Below the pieces are notes generated by a model. The model saw nothing but the letters and a program-made list of their open reading frames with translations, ran no database searches and was not told where the DNA came from. 64,000 nucleotides of DNA from Neobacillus drentensis (GTDB lineage: Bacteria > Bacillota > Bacilli > Bacillales > Cytobacillaceae): the NCBI RefSeq assembly GCF_021560175.1, contig NZ_CP091110.1:4466501-4530500 (forward strand), given 5' to 3'. A program made the position numbers and the translations under genes. Within the stretch, counting starts at the first letter, position 1. Each line of letters starts with the position of its first letter. Positions 18,543-26,714 of the stretch are shown in pieces.

Positions 18543-19304
18543 CTATTTTTCCATGTCTGCTCTTAATTTTTCTTTAAAACGCTCAACTTTTAGTTTCATG
18601 TTTTCAAAGGTAACACCTTTATGAAGTAGGTAAGAATATAAAATGGTGAATGCTGCGAGTGATACAAACAATGCTGTCAGCATTGAACCATCTATTCCCC
18701 CCCCCTGCTGGGAAGGACCATTTCCAAAAACGATTGGATGGAATTTTGTTTGCCACCAGCGAATAGCAAAAAATACAATGGGCACATCGGCAAATCCGAT
18801 AATTCCAAATACCGCTGCAAGCCTTGCCTTTTTATCCCATACACCATCCATTTGGCGAATCATAATGTAAGCAATGTAAATAAAAAATAGGATTAACGTT
18901 GTAATTAACCGTGGTTCCCAAACCCACCAGGTATTCCATGAAGATTTTGCCCAAATTGGACCGGTTGTTAACACAATAATTGTAAAAACAATTCCAATTT
19001 CTGCAGAAACATAGGCATAAGTATCAAAAATTCTTTTTCGCTTAATCAAGAATAATATGCTAAATACAAATGTAACGAAAAAGGCCATAAACGCCAGCCA
19101 CGCTGAACTGACATGAAAATAAAAGATCTTCTGTGCAGCGCCCATTGTTTTTTCTTCCGCAGCATAGATAAAGATAAAATAGAGGGCAACTAACATGGAA
19201 ACAACTGTCCCGCCAAACAAGAAACTAGATATATTGTTTGGCTTAGTTTCCGTGAAATTAGCTCCGGGAAGTACTGCTTTCTCTCGTTCGAGATTCATAC
19301 TCAT
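18543..19304 (-). CDS. ccmC: Haem handling protein CcmC
   Basis: CcmC loads haem onto CcmE. The protein of about 254 residues has six membrane helices and the Trp-rich haem-handling motif WNTWWVWEPRL in an external loop, plus conserved histidines (YFHVSSAW and KFHPIV). GGAGG overlaps the ccmB end, and the ATG at 19304 has 8-nt spacing; a GTG one codon upstream is less likely. The N-terminal segment of about 25 residues before the first helix is longer than usual. Confidence 0.92.
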   Translation of the reverse strand: MSMNLEREKAVLPGANFTETKPNNISSFLFGGTVVSMLVALYFIFIYAAEEKTMGAAQKIFYFHVSSAWLAFMAFFVTFVFSILFLIKRKRIFDTYAYVSAEIGIVFTIIVLTTGPIWAKSSWNTWWVWEPRLITTLILFFIYIAYIMIRQMDGVWDKKARLAAVFGIIGFADVPIVFFAIRWWQTKFHPIVFGNGPSQQGGGIDGSMLTALFVSLAAFTILYSYLLHKGVTFENMKLKVERFKEKLRADMEK

Positions 19305-19307
19305 CAC

Positions 19308-19988
19308 TTAAACCTCCAGCACATAATCTATTAATAAGAAACAAACAACAAAGAAGATTAGATCGTAAGCTGTAACAAGCTGGATCCAAGCTATGGCGCT
19401 CGAAATTTTCTCCATATTCGTTAAAATTATCTTTGTTGCTTGCACAACCCCAATTAAAATAGGTGTTGTGATTGGAAACAGCAATAGCGGCAGCAGCATT
19501 TCACTGCTTTTGGAATTTGCTGCAAGGGCTGCTAAAAACGTCCCAATTGCGATAAATCCAAAACTTCCCAAAAAGACGACTAAGAGGAAATAAGGAAGAC
19601 TGCCGAGAAATTTAAAATCAAATAGTAAAAATAAAAACGGAATCGAAACGATTTCAACCACTAGCATCATGGTGAAATTGGCCAGGAATTTTCCTAGATA
19701 AATACTGGCTGCTTCCATTGGCGCTACCAACAAACCTTGCATCGTATCATTTCGCTGTTCGGAAATAAACGATCGATTGAGTCCAAGAATCCCGGCAAAC
19801 ACGATAATAACCCAGATGACTCCAGGAATAACCGCTCTTGTTGTATTATTCGCAGGGTCAAACGCAAAACTGAAAACAACGATAACGAGCCCCGCAAAAA
19901 TAATTTGTGTAGTCAGGATTTGTTTTGTTTTTAGCTCTGAATATAGGTCCTTCTTTGCTAGGAAGAGGGCTGTTCGGAAAAGGTTCAT
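19308..19988 (-). CDS. ccmB: Haem exporter protein CcmB
   Basis: The 226-residue protein has six hydrophobic helices and the CcmB segment LFRTALFLAKKDLYSELKTKQ at its N-terminus. It is the membrane subunit that pairs with the CcmA ATPase to release haem-loaded CcmE. The start overlaps the ccmA stop by 4 nt, implying coupled translation. Confidence 0.92.
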   Translation of the reverse strand: MNLFRTALFLAKKDLYSELKTKQILTTQIIFAGLVIVVFSFAFDPANNTTRAVIPGVIWVIIVFAGILGLNRSFISEQRNDTMQGLLVAPMEAASIYLGKFLANFTMMLVVEIVSIPFLFLLFDFKFLGSLPYFLLVVFLGSFGFIAIGTFLAALAANSKSSEMLLPLLLFPITTPILIGVVQATKIILTNMEKISSAIAWIQLVTAYDLIFFVVCFLLIDYVLEV

Positions 19989-20692
19989 GATACACCCTCC
20001 ACTTGAAGTTCATATTTTTCAGTAACAAAACTGAGATTATCATTTTGGATCCTAAAGTCATCCACAATTTTTCCATTCTTAACAATGATGATCCTGTCAC
20101 AGATTTCCGCTGCTTGTTTAAAATCATGGGTTACCATTAATGTTGTTGTACCTTTTTCCTTCATGGATAAGATAACATTATTTAAAATGGCAATCGCACC
20201 TTGATCCAAACCTGTATGCGGTTCATCCAAAAGGAGAATCTCGGGATCATGGATAATTGCCCTTGCAATCGCAATCCTTTGTATCATACCGCGGGAAAAG
20301 TTTTTAACTGGCTCATTCAAAAAGAAGGATAAGCCCACATCTTTTACAAGCGTCCTTGCCTTATGTTCCACATCCTTAACCCTGTATATATTCCCAAAGA
20401 AGACGAGATTTTCTAACGGTGAGTAATGATCATAAAGCAAGCTGGAATGAGGTAAATATCCCAATAGTTTTTTTATCGGAATCTGGTTCTTTCTTAAATC
20501 TAAGCCATTCATTATTACCTGGCCGGATGTCGGCTTTATTAAGGAAGCCAGTACCTTTAACAGTGTACTTTTCCCCGCACCATTTGGTCCTAGGATGGCA
20601 ACTGTTTCCCCTTTTTTTATGGAGAGGTCAACGCCACGTAAGATTAGCTTATTATCAGCTTGCTTCGTCAGCTTTTTTATTTCAATCATCAT
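19985..20692 (-). CDS. ccmA: Haem exporter ATP-binding protein CcmA
   Basis: An ABC ATPase of 235 residues with Walker A GPNGAGKS (35-42), signature NFSRGMIQRIAIARA, Walker B LLLDEPHTGL and the H-loop (VTHDF). CcmA powers recycling of CcmE with CcmB and CcmC. Two ATG codons follow GGGAGG; the first is used here. It directly precedes ccmB with overlap, so the ccm assignment rests on context as much as sequence. Confidence 0.9.
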   Translation of the reverse strand: MMIEIKKLTKQADNKLILRGVDLSIKKGETVAILGPNGAGKSTLLKVLASLIKPTSGQVIMNGLDLRKNQIPIKKLLGYLPHSSLLYDHYSPLENLVFFGNIYRVKDVEHKARTLVKDVGLSFFLNEPVKNFSRGMIQRIAIARAIIHDPEILLLDEPHTGLDQGAIAILNNVILSMKEKGTTTLMVTHDFKQAAEICDRIIIVKNGKIVDDFRIQNDNLSFVTEKYELQVEGVS

Positions 20693-20713
20693 GAGTCCCT
20701 CCCATCCCAGCTG

Positions 20714-21709
20714 TTATTCAATAAACGTACGTAGATTTAGCTTAACTTGAACTAGATGCTGTTTGTAAGCAGCAAGCTTTCCATGGTAATCGTCTTCTGA
20801 GATTTTTCCTTCATCAAAGGTTTCTTCTAGTTCAATGATCTTCTCCATGATTGCTTTTTGTTTTGCTAGTAATTGTTTAAATGCCTTTTCTTCTTTATCT
20901 GCGCCTAGTCTTTCTTCTTCTAATCTAGCTTTTCTTTTAAAGTAGATAAAATAGGCAATACCTGCAATTATGATTGCTCCAATTATAATTAGGAAGATGT
21001 GTGGGTTGAAACTGTGTAATGGTGATTGTGCCCACATTCTTAGATGTCCAGGGTTATGAAATGCCGGTGCAGTGTGAGTTACCCCGGTTGTGCTATTTTT
21101 ATCTGTAGTTGCTGCCGCCTGCTTAGTTTCATCTGCTGGCGGTTGAACATCTTTTTTGTAGACTAGTGTAAATGTCTGTTTTTCCTTCAACCCTTCAATG
21201 CTGTAGCCAAAATAGTTTTGATCATCAAATTTGAAAAGACCTTGACTAGTTGCTTCTGCACCTGTAACTTCAACACTGCCCATTCCTTCAGGAACAAGGA
21301 TTTGCATCATTTCAACAGGATAATCCATGGATAATTTGATTTCTTTGCCTTTAGGCATTCGATAGCTGTAAGGGAGCACAGTTGTTTGATTCGCCGGAAT
21401 TGGGGTCGTTGTAATAAACCCTTTTTCCTCTTGCTTAAAAGCGATTTTACTATCTAAAAAATTAAGATCCTTCGCATTTTCAGGCAGCGTAACCTTTAAA
21501 ACTGCCTCACTCTTACCATCACCTTTATACTCTTGTGAAGAAGTGTTGGTATAATTGACCATATTCATCATATTAGTTGACCCGTCTTCTGCGGGGCTTA
21601 CAACCAAGTAATGCATGTCAATGGCTATCTTTGAATCTGTAGCTGCTAATCCTTGGAAAGGAAATAATAGCAATAGTCCAAGGAAGAAAACGGTGATTTT
21701 TTTGATCAC
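20714..21709 (-). CDS. Membrane-anchored extracytoplasmic protein of the ccm operon (unassigned)
   Basis: I do not recognise a named family. The 331-residue protein has a signal peptide (about 1-22), an extracytoplasmic domain likely rich in beta strands (about 25-185), and a linker. A stretch with five histidines (212-237) lies just outside a single membrane helix (237-257). A cytoplasmic coiled coil follows, ending with FDEGKISEDDYHGKL, a SHOCT or CcmI-like motif. The start overlaps the next gene upstream by 4 nt. Placement between ccmA and ccmH makes an accessory role in haem or apocytochrome handling the best guess. Confidence 0.8.
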   Translation of the reverse strand: MIKKITVFFLGLLLLFPFQGLAATDSKIAIDMHYLVVSPAEDGSTNMMNMVNYTNTSSQEYKGDGKSEAVLKVTLPENAKDLNFLDSKIAFKQEEKGFITTTPIPANQTTVLPYSYRMPKGKEIKLSMDYPVEMMQILVPEGMGSVEVTGAEATSQGLFKFDDQNYFGYSIEGLKEKQTFTLVYKKDVQPPADETKQAAATTDKNSTTGVTHTAPAFHNPGHLRMWAQSPLHSFNPHIFLIIIGAIIIAGIAYFIYFKRKARLEEERLGADKEEKAFKQLLAKQKAIMEKIIELEETFDEGKISEDDYHGKLAAYKQHLVQVKLNLRTFIE

Positions 21710-22080
21710 TTTCCTTCCCCCTTTTTCTTTGCGTAGTTTTTCATTTGTGCTTCAATTTCTTTTTCGACTTCTGCCATTAATTCCTTATCAACACTTGTGT
21801 CTACAAATTGGTCTTCTTCCTTCATAATCTTGGCTACTTCTATTTCATATTGTCTTTTTAAATTCTTATAATCAGCATGTGAGATTTTATCCATCTTGTA
21901 CTCAAACTCGATTTCATTAAGTGTGGTCAATAAGGCCTCTTTCGTGGCAGCTATATCTTGGTCCTTTGAACTTAATTGGATAAACGTATCCCACTTAAAA
22001 AATGGAGCTACTATTAAAAACAAACATATTAGAGCCAATGCTACTGTAAAAATTATTGATATGATTGAGATATCATGCAT
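21706..22080 (-). CDS. Small CcmI-like membrane protein
   Basis: The protein of about 124 residues has one N-terminal membrane helix (about 4-25) and a charged helical tail with LLTTLNEIEFEYKMDKISHADY. That pattern resembles the segment following the first helix of CcmI, which presents apocytochrome to the haem lyase in some bacteria. No TPR domain is present. The ATG at 22080 has AGGATG upstream; a GTG three codons earlier is possible. The CcmI link is an inference from architecture and position after ccmH. Confidence 0.7.
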   Translation of the reverse strand: MHDISIISIIFTVALALICLFLIVAPFFKWDTFIQLSSKDQDIAATKEALLTTLNEIEFEYKMDKISHADYKNLKRQYEIEVAKIMKEEDQFVDTSVDKELMAEVEKEIEAQMKNYAKKKGEGK

Positions 22081-22092
22081 TTTATTCACATC

Positions 22093-22596
22093 CTAAAGAT
22101 ACTTTTTGCGTTCTTCATCGATCATCGAGGTAAGGATTTCTCCCTCCACTTCATCCTCAGTGCTTTCGTAATCAGTCATTACGACATCTGTACCTTTTTT
22201 CTTCACCCACTTACGGATAATGATGAATACAGCTATTGCCGCTAATCCTAAAACGACAAACGGAAGAACCCATGCTGTTAAACTAAAACCGCTTTTCTCA
22301 GGGGATGTTAAGATTTCTTCACCATAAATATTGACATAGTATTGACGAATTTTATCTTTATCCCAGCCTTTGTTCATCATCCCTACCAAGTCCTTTTTAA
22401 ACTCAGTAGTCAGATTACAAGTATTTGGATCGCATTCATAGTGATCTTGACCACAACCGCATGTACAGGCAAATTGCTGGGCAACTGCTTTAAATTCAGC
22501 CGATTTATAATCTATTTGTCTTGCTTCTGCTCGAATAAATAAACCTTGAAAAATAAACGCAATTACTAGGAGCCCTAAATAGAATTTCTTTTTCAT
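22093..22596 (-). CDS. ccmH: Cytochrome c maturation protein CcmH (Cys-rich variant)
   Basis: The 167-residue protein has a signal peptide, an extracytoplasmic helical domain with ACTCGCGQDHYECDPNTC (cysteines at 44, 46, 48, 55 and 60), a membrane helix at about 108-128 and a short acidic tail. CcmH family members normally carry a single CxxC (LRCxxCQ), used to reduce apocytochrome thiols; here the motif is CxCxC with two more cysteines. I chose ATG at 22596, after AGAGGTG; it overlaps the ccmF stop region. A 39-codon upstream extension lies inside ccmF and is a shadow. Confidence 0.85.
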   Translation of the reverse strand: MKKKFYLGLLVIAFIFQGLFIRAEARQIDYKSAEFKAVAQQFACTCGCGQDHYECDPNTCNLTTEFKKDLVGMMNKGWDKDKIRQYYVNIYGEEILTSPEKSGFSLTAWVLPFVVLGLAAIAVFIIIRKWVKKKGTDVVMTDYESTEDEVEGEILTSMIDEERKKYL

Positions 22597-22598
22597 TA

Positions 22599-24581
22599 TT
22601 AAGACACCTCTTTGCGTACTCCTGTGTACCTCGGAGTGACATTTCCATATTTTCCGTTCCAAACTGCAAATAATGCACCAATTACAATCATAAAGGAACC
22701 AAACCATAGCCAATCCATCATTGGATTAACTTTCACAACAAAAGTTGCTTTTCCATTATCTTCCCATGCGCTTAATACGATATATAAGTCTTCTTTAACC
22801 GATGAAATGATGGCTACTTCAGAAGATGGCTGCTCCCAGTTACCGTAAAACACTTTTTCAGGTTGGAAGGTGCCAAGTTTTTTACCTTTTCTAAAAACGG
22901 TAACGTCTGCATAAACGATATCGTTAATTCCCTCTTTCTTTTGATCAAGACGATCATAATTGATCCGGTAATCCCTAAGCTCAATTGATTGGCCTAAAGA
23001 AACAGTTTTCATCGTTTCCACATCATAATTTTGTGAACCGATAATCCCCATTGTTATAAAGGCAATACCAAGGTGGACAATATATCCTCCATAGCGGCGG
23101 CGGTTGCGGACCATTAAACGATATAAGGCAACCAATGGAGATTCTTTTGTCATTTTACGTCTAGCTTTCACACCTCTATAAAACTCTAAGAAATGTGTGA
23201 CCAACAATAAAATAATAACTCCGTATCCAATTACAGCCCACGCTTTTTGGATGCCTAGTACAGCCATTAAAACCATTCCAATTACAGCAAGAATCGCTGG
23301 AATCAAAAAGTTCTTTCGAAGGTTTTTTACAGTAGATTTCTGCCATGCAAGCAATGGACAAACGGCCATAACAAACATCATTGACAATAGAATTGGCGCT
23401 TCTACTTTGTTAAAGAATGGCATACCCACTGTTACTTTCGTACCTCGGACAGCTTCAGATACAAGCGGGAAAACAGTTCCCCAAAAAGTAGCAAATGCTG
23501 CACCTACTAATAATAAGTTATTAACTAAAAAACTACTTTCTTTCGAAACAATCGAATTGAACTCGCCTGCACTTCGTTTAAGCAAATTGTACCTGCTCAT
23601 TAGTACATAGAGAGCCAGAATGACCGCTACACCCATGAAAATTAAGAAATATAATCCTAGATTAGAGTTAGCGAAAGCATGGACAGATGTTAAAACACCA
23701 CTGCGCACAAGGAATGTTCCAAATAAGGTTAATGCATAGGAGACAATAATTAAGCTTATATTCCATATTTTCAACATATTTTTACGTTCTTGAATCATAA
23801 CGGAGTGGAGGAAGGCTGTCGCTGTCAGCCATGGCATAAATGATGCATTTTCGACTGCATCCCACGCCCAATATCCACCCCAGCCAAGCTCTACATACGC
23901 CCATTGTCCACCAAAGATATTTCCAAGACTTAAAAATAACCAGGCAACAATTGTCCAGCGTCTTGTCATTTTAATCCAAAAATCGTCAACGTTTTTCATG
24001 ATTAATGCTGCCATCGCAAAGGCAAAAGGTACGGCGAGACCAACATAGCCAAGGTAAAGTGTCACAGGATGAATAATCATCCCCGGGTTTTGCAGCATTG
24101 GATTTAGTCCCTTACCCTCTGCCGGAACGGCTGCCAATAAATTGAATGGTTTTGCGACAAATCCCAGAATAAAAAAGAAGAAAACCGCATTGGCCATTAA
24201 AATGGCTGAGATGTAAGGAACCATTGGGTTTCCTTTCATCTTTCTTGAAAACGCAATCATCACCATGTAAAGAGTTAAGAAAAAGGTCCATAATAATAAT
24301 GATCCCGCATTTCCAGCCCATAGAGCAGTAAGTTTATAAATGATTGGCAGTTCACTGCTGGTATAATCGGTAACGTATTCGTATTGAAATTGAGAAGTGG
24401 CTAATAGGTAGAACATAACAATCATGGCCATACCTGCACAAACAAATAATGCAATCATGCCACTCTTTCCACTATTGACGAGTTTTTGATTTTTTGTGCT
24501 TATCCCCAGAGTAAGGATGAGGAGCGAATATACTGCGATGGCTAAACCTATATAAATCGTTGCGTTGGCAAATAAATACAT
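22599..24581 (-). CDS. ccmF: Cytochrome c haem lyase subunit CcmF
   Basis: CcmF is the large membrane protein that accepts haem from CcmE and attaches it to the CxxCH motif. The 660-residue protein has about 14-15 membrane helices and the Trp-rich motif WGGYWAWDAVENASFMPW, with conserved histidines nearby (FLHSVM). The length and motif are typical of System I rather than of the shorter ResB/ResC proteins of System II. It lies between ccmE and ccmH. Confidence 0.94.
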   Translation of the reverse strand: MYLFANATIYIGLAIAVYSLLILTLGISTKNQKLVNSGKSGMIALFVCAGMAMIVMFYLLATSQFQYEYVTDYTSSELPIIYKLTALWAGNAGSLLLWTFFLTLYMVMIAFSRKMKGNPMVPYISAILMANAVFFFFILGFVAKPFNLLAAVPAEGKGLNPMLQNPGMIIHPVTLYLGYVGLAVPFAFAMAALIMKNVDDFWIKMTRRWTIVAWLFLSLGNIFGGQWAYVELGWGGYWAWDAVENASFMPWLTATAFLHSVMIQERKNMLKIWNISLIIVSYALTLFGTFLVRSGVLTSVHAFANSNLGLYFLIFMGVAVILALYVLMSRYNLLKRSAGEFNSIVSKESSFLVNNLLLVGAAFATFWGTVFPLVSEAVRGTKVTVGMPFFNKVEAPILLSMMFVMAVCPLLAWQKSTVKNLRKNFLIPAILAVIGMVLMAVLGIQKAWAVIGYGVIILLLVTHFLEFYRGVKARRKMTKESPLVALYRLMVRNRRRYGGYIVHLGIAFITMGIIGSQNYDVETMKTVSLGQSIELRDYRINYDRLDQKKEGINDIVYADVTVFRKGKKLGTFQPEKVFYGNWEQPSSEVAIISSVKEDLYIVLSAWEDNGKATFVVKVNPMMDWLWFGSFMIVIGALFAVWNGKYGNVTPRYTGVRKEVS

Positions 24582-24605
24582 TTCGTCACCTTCTTACGTT
24601 GACTA

Positions 24606-25058
24606 TTATTTTTCATTCACTGGCTTATCAAGCAATTGTTTATGTTTTTCAGGGTCATAGTTTTTCATATCTTTTCCTTCGTATTTAGAAGGGCATCTCG
24701 TTTTGACCGATTCTGCATCAAACGTATTCCTTTTCGTAGGGGCACCTTGAAGGATGGTAATTACTCCCTCTGAAAAATTATCTGGTTTTGTACCATGATA
24801 GATCACGTGCATGACGTTGCCATGATTATCTTTTACATCAAATTTCAGTTGAATTTTGTCCGGATTCCATTTAATCGTTTTTTCTATTAATAATCCCTCG
24901 ACCGTAACAAAATCGTCTTTGTGCTGGTCTTGAGTCGCCAACAATTCTTTCAAAGTCAGTTCCACACCACTAGAACCTGGCGTCGCAGCCATCAATAAGA
25001 ATACAATCGCACCCGCAATAATAAAGCCGCCTAACATCACAAGCGTATTTTTCTTCAC
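24606..25058 (-). CDS. ccmE: Haem chaperone CcmE, Cys (CxxxY) type
   Basis: CcmE carries haem covalently from CcmC to CcmF. The 150-residue protein has one N-terminal membrane helix (about 5-25) and an OB-fold domain. In the usual family the haem-binding residue is His in an HxxxY motif; here it is Cys122 in KTRCPSKYEG, with Tyr126. The CxxxY form is known from archaea and some bacteria (a modified System I). A GTG start is used after GAGGTGAG. The tail after the motif is acidic and lysine-rich. Confidence 0.92.
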   Translation of the reverse strand: MKKNTLVMLGGFIIAGAIVFLLMAATPGSSGVELTLKELLATQDQHKDDFVTVEGLLIEKTIKWNPDKIQLKFDVKDNHGNVMHVIYHGTKPDNFSEGVITILQGAPTKRNTFDAESVKTRCPSKYEGKDMKNYDPEKHKQLLDKPVNEK

Positions 25059-25071
25059 TTAGCTCACCTCA

Positions 25072-26124
25072 TTAGATCAATTTTTTCATTTCTTCCTCGT
25101 ACATTTCCTGGTCAATTTTACCCGTTAACAACTTTTTACGAAGTTCCTTTTTTTCTTCGGCATTATTTGGTTTATAATCTTTTTTCCCAGCTAATTGTTT
25201 TGCAGGCTGCTGTTTTTGTTTTGTTCCTTTCGCTGCAGAACGCCGGCCTCTTTGAGCATTACCCTTTAATCCTAAATAAACGAAAATCCCTGCGATGATT
25301 AAAGCTATCCCAATAATAGAAGCTCCGCCTACCCCAATAAGCGGCTGATTAGTGGTACTGCTTGATGTTTCTTTTTTTACTTGGTCTGTTGCTGTACTGC
25401 CGCTTTTGTCCGTTGAAACCTGTTGTTTGTTAATTGCCTCCATGGTGGATTCCGTTCCAGTCTTCTGGTATGAAAAAGAGTATGTAAGATTTTCTTTTGC
25501 TTTGACACCCTTATATTGGTAGTAATAAAGTTCTTCGCCATACTCACTCTTAGTGTTGTTAGCCGCTTTTGGCTCTAACTTTATATTTTTTGCATCCATC
25601 GGAGAGTAAAAAACGACATCTAATTGGTCAATTGCAGCGTTATTCATCAACTGATATGTAAAACTTTTTTGTTCTTTTACCTCAATCGTTTTCGTGTAAT
25701 ATTCAATTACAAATTGATAGGTTTCATTATTTTTGATTGCCTTTGCCGGCTTCCAAGATACGATTCCTTTTTCCTTATCCACATCATATGGCCGTTGGAC
25801 CTCTGGCTTATTTTCCTCTGGAAACTCTGCTACTAAATAGGCTACAAATCCCTTTTCCTTTGCAGGAACGGGTATTTCAATTTTCCCATCATAATCTTGA
25901 CCGCTTTTGTTTGTAATGGTTCCATACTCGCCAACTAGTAATGACGGCACATCCCTTGATCCCCAATCTTCCGGGTAGTCAAACTCTGGCATAACTTGTA
26001 CTTGCATTTCCTTAAATGGAAACTTCTCCGCTTGAAATATTGTTTCAGCACTAGTTTTAGAGCTTATAAAACTAGTTAGAAATGATGCAATGACGAACAT
26101 TGCCAACCACTTTTTCTTAAGCAT
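25072..26124 (-). CDS. Exported membrane-anchored protein heading the ccm operon (unassigned)
   Basis: I recognise no named family. The 350-residue protein has a signal peptide (cut near SKTSAET), an extracytoplasmic region probably made of beta sandwiches (to about residue 220), a Ser/Thr/Lys-rich linker, one membrane helix (GASIIGIALIIAGIFVYLGL) and a basic cytoplasmic tail. The tail ends with ELRKKLLTGKIDQEMYEEEM. This is the same layout as the 331-residue protein at 20714. The ATG at 26124 follows AAGGAGG. As first gene of the operon it may act as a substrate-binding or scaffold protein, which is inference. Confidence 0.8.
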   Translation of the reverse strand: MLKKKWLAMFVIASFLTSFISSKTSAETIFQAEKFPFKEMQVQVMPEFDYPEDWGSRDVPSLLVGEYGTITNKSGQDYDGKIEIPVPAKEKGFVAYLVAEFPEENKPEVQRPYDVDKEKGIVSWKPAKAIKNNETYQFVIEYYTKTIEVKEQKSFTYQLMNNAAIDQLDVVFYSPMDAKNIKLEPKAANNTKSEYGEELYYYQYKGVKAKENLTYSFSYQKTGTESTMEAINKQQVSTDKSGSTATDQVKKETSSSTTNQPLIGVGGASIIGIALIIAGIFVYLGLKGNAQRGRRSAAKGTKQKQQPAKQLAGKKDYKPNNAEEKKELRKKLLTGKIDQEMYEEEMKKLI

Positions 26125-26251
26125 TTTAATCCTCCTTGGCTTGGAAAACTCATCACTTGAACATCCAATTTTCACTATAGTCCTCTTAGAAATAAATATA
26201 ATCGTTCTGCTGCCTATAAAGTTGAATCACTATTGAACATTTTGTTAAAGG

Positions 26252-26265
26252 GCGAAAACGTTTGA
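26252..26265. promoter_or_regulatory. Possible CcpA (cre) site upstream of ccm operon
   Basis: CGAAAACGTTTGAG contains the AAACGTTT core of the cre consensus but deviates at the outer positions. It lies about 130 nt upstream of the first ccm gene. Carbon-catabolite control of respiration genes is common in bacilli; this site is only a candidate. Confidence 0.3.
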
Positions 26266-26362
26266 GTTTTTGACAAAAAACCACCACAAAATGTTCACAT
26301 CTTTAAGATTACTTCGGTTTATTGAGTAATTTGTCGGATTTTAAAACTCTAAACATAGGAAC

Positions 26363-26602
26363 AAAAGCGAAAGCGCCTTGGTCAGCCCCGACAACATAAG
26401 ACGAACCAGCCGTAAGGTTGCTTTTTAACCTTTTGGACGGATTGATCTAAATGTGGAGGCGACTGTTCTGGGACGAATGCATAAGACGCACCTGTAAGAA
26501 GGCGTTCTTTGCCTTCTTCAGGGGGTGGCTTATGACTTTCAGTCCCAAGGAGCCGCAACTGGATAAGCTTATGACCTCGAGGGGCTAGGGCTGGAGCTGG
26601 AC
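26363..26602. repeat. Foldback intergenic repeat, copy B with a nested second foldback
   Basis: The outer parts match copy A (left part to GGACGGATTG near 26443, right part from AAGCTTATGACCTCGAGGGG near 26566). Between them lies about 120 bp that is itself a foldback: GGGACGAATGCATAAG pairs with CTTATGACTTTCAGTCCC, and GAAGGC pairs with GCCTTC. The nested piece has the same hairpin-in-hairpin plan but a different sequence. Apart from this element, a candidate cre site and a terminator, I see nothing in the 590-nt gap 26125-26714. Confidence 0.8.
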
Positions 26603-26660
26603 GATTCTAAACCTGTAAATAATTATCCACAAGAAATAAATCTATAATTTCCTATAACAC

Positions 26661-26700
26661 AAAAAAACCTGCATCCAAAATAGCAGGATACAGGTTTTTA
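26661..26700 (-). terminator. Terminator after the diheme cytochrome gene
   Basis: A stem of CCTGTATCC with GGATGCAGG (one mismatch) and a 9-nt loop is followed on the minus strand by TTTTTTT. It separates the lipoprotein-cytochrome operon from the ccm operon. Confidence 0.85.
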
Positions 26701-26714
26701 CCATCTTCTCTAAT

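Noticed and set aside
22597..22713. N-terminal extension of CcmH
   Set aside because: It lies within the ccmF coding sequence; a good ribosome site and signal peptide begin at 22596.
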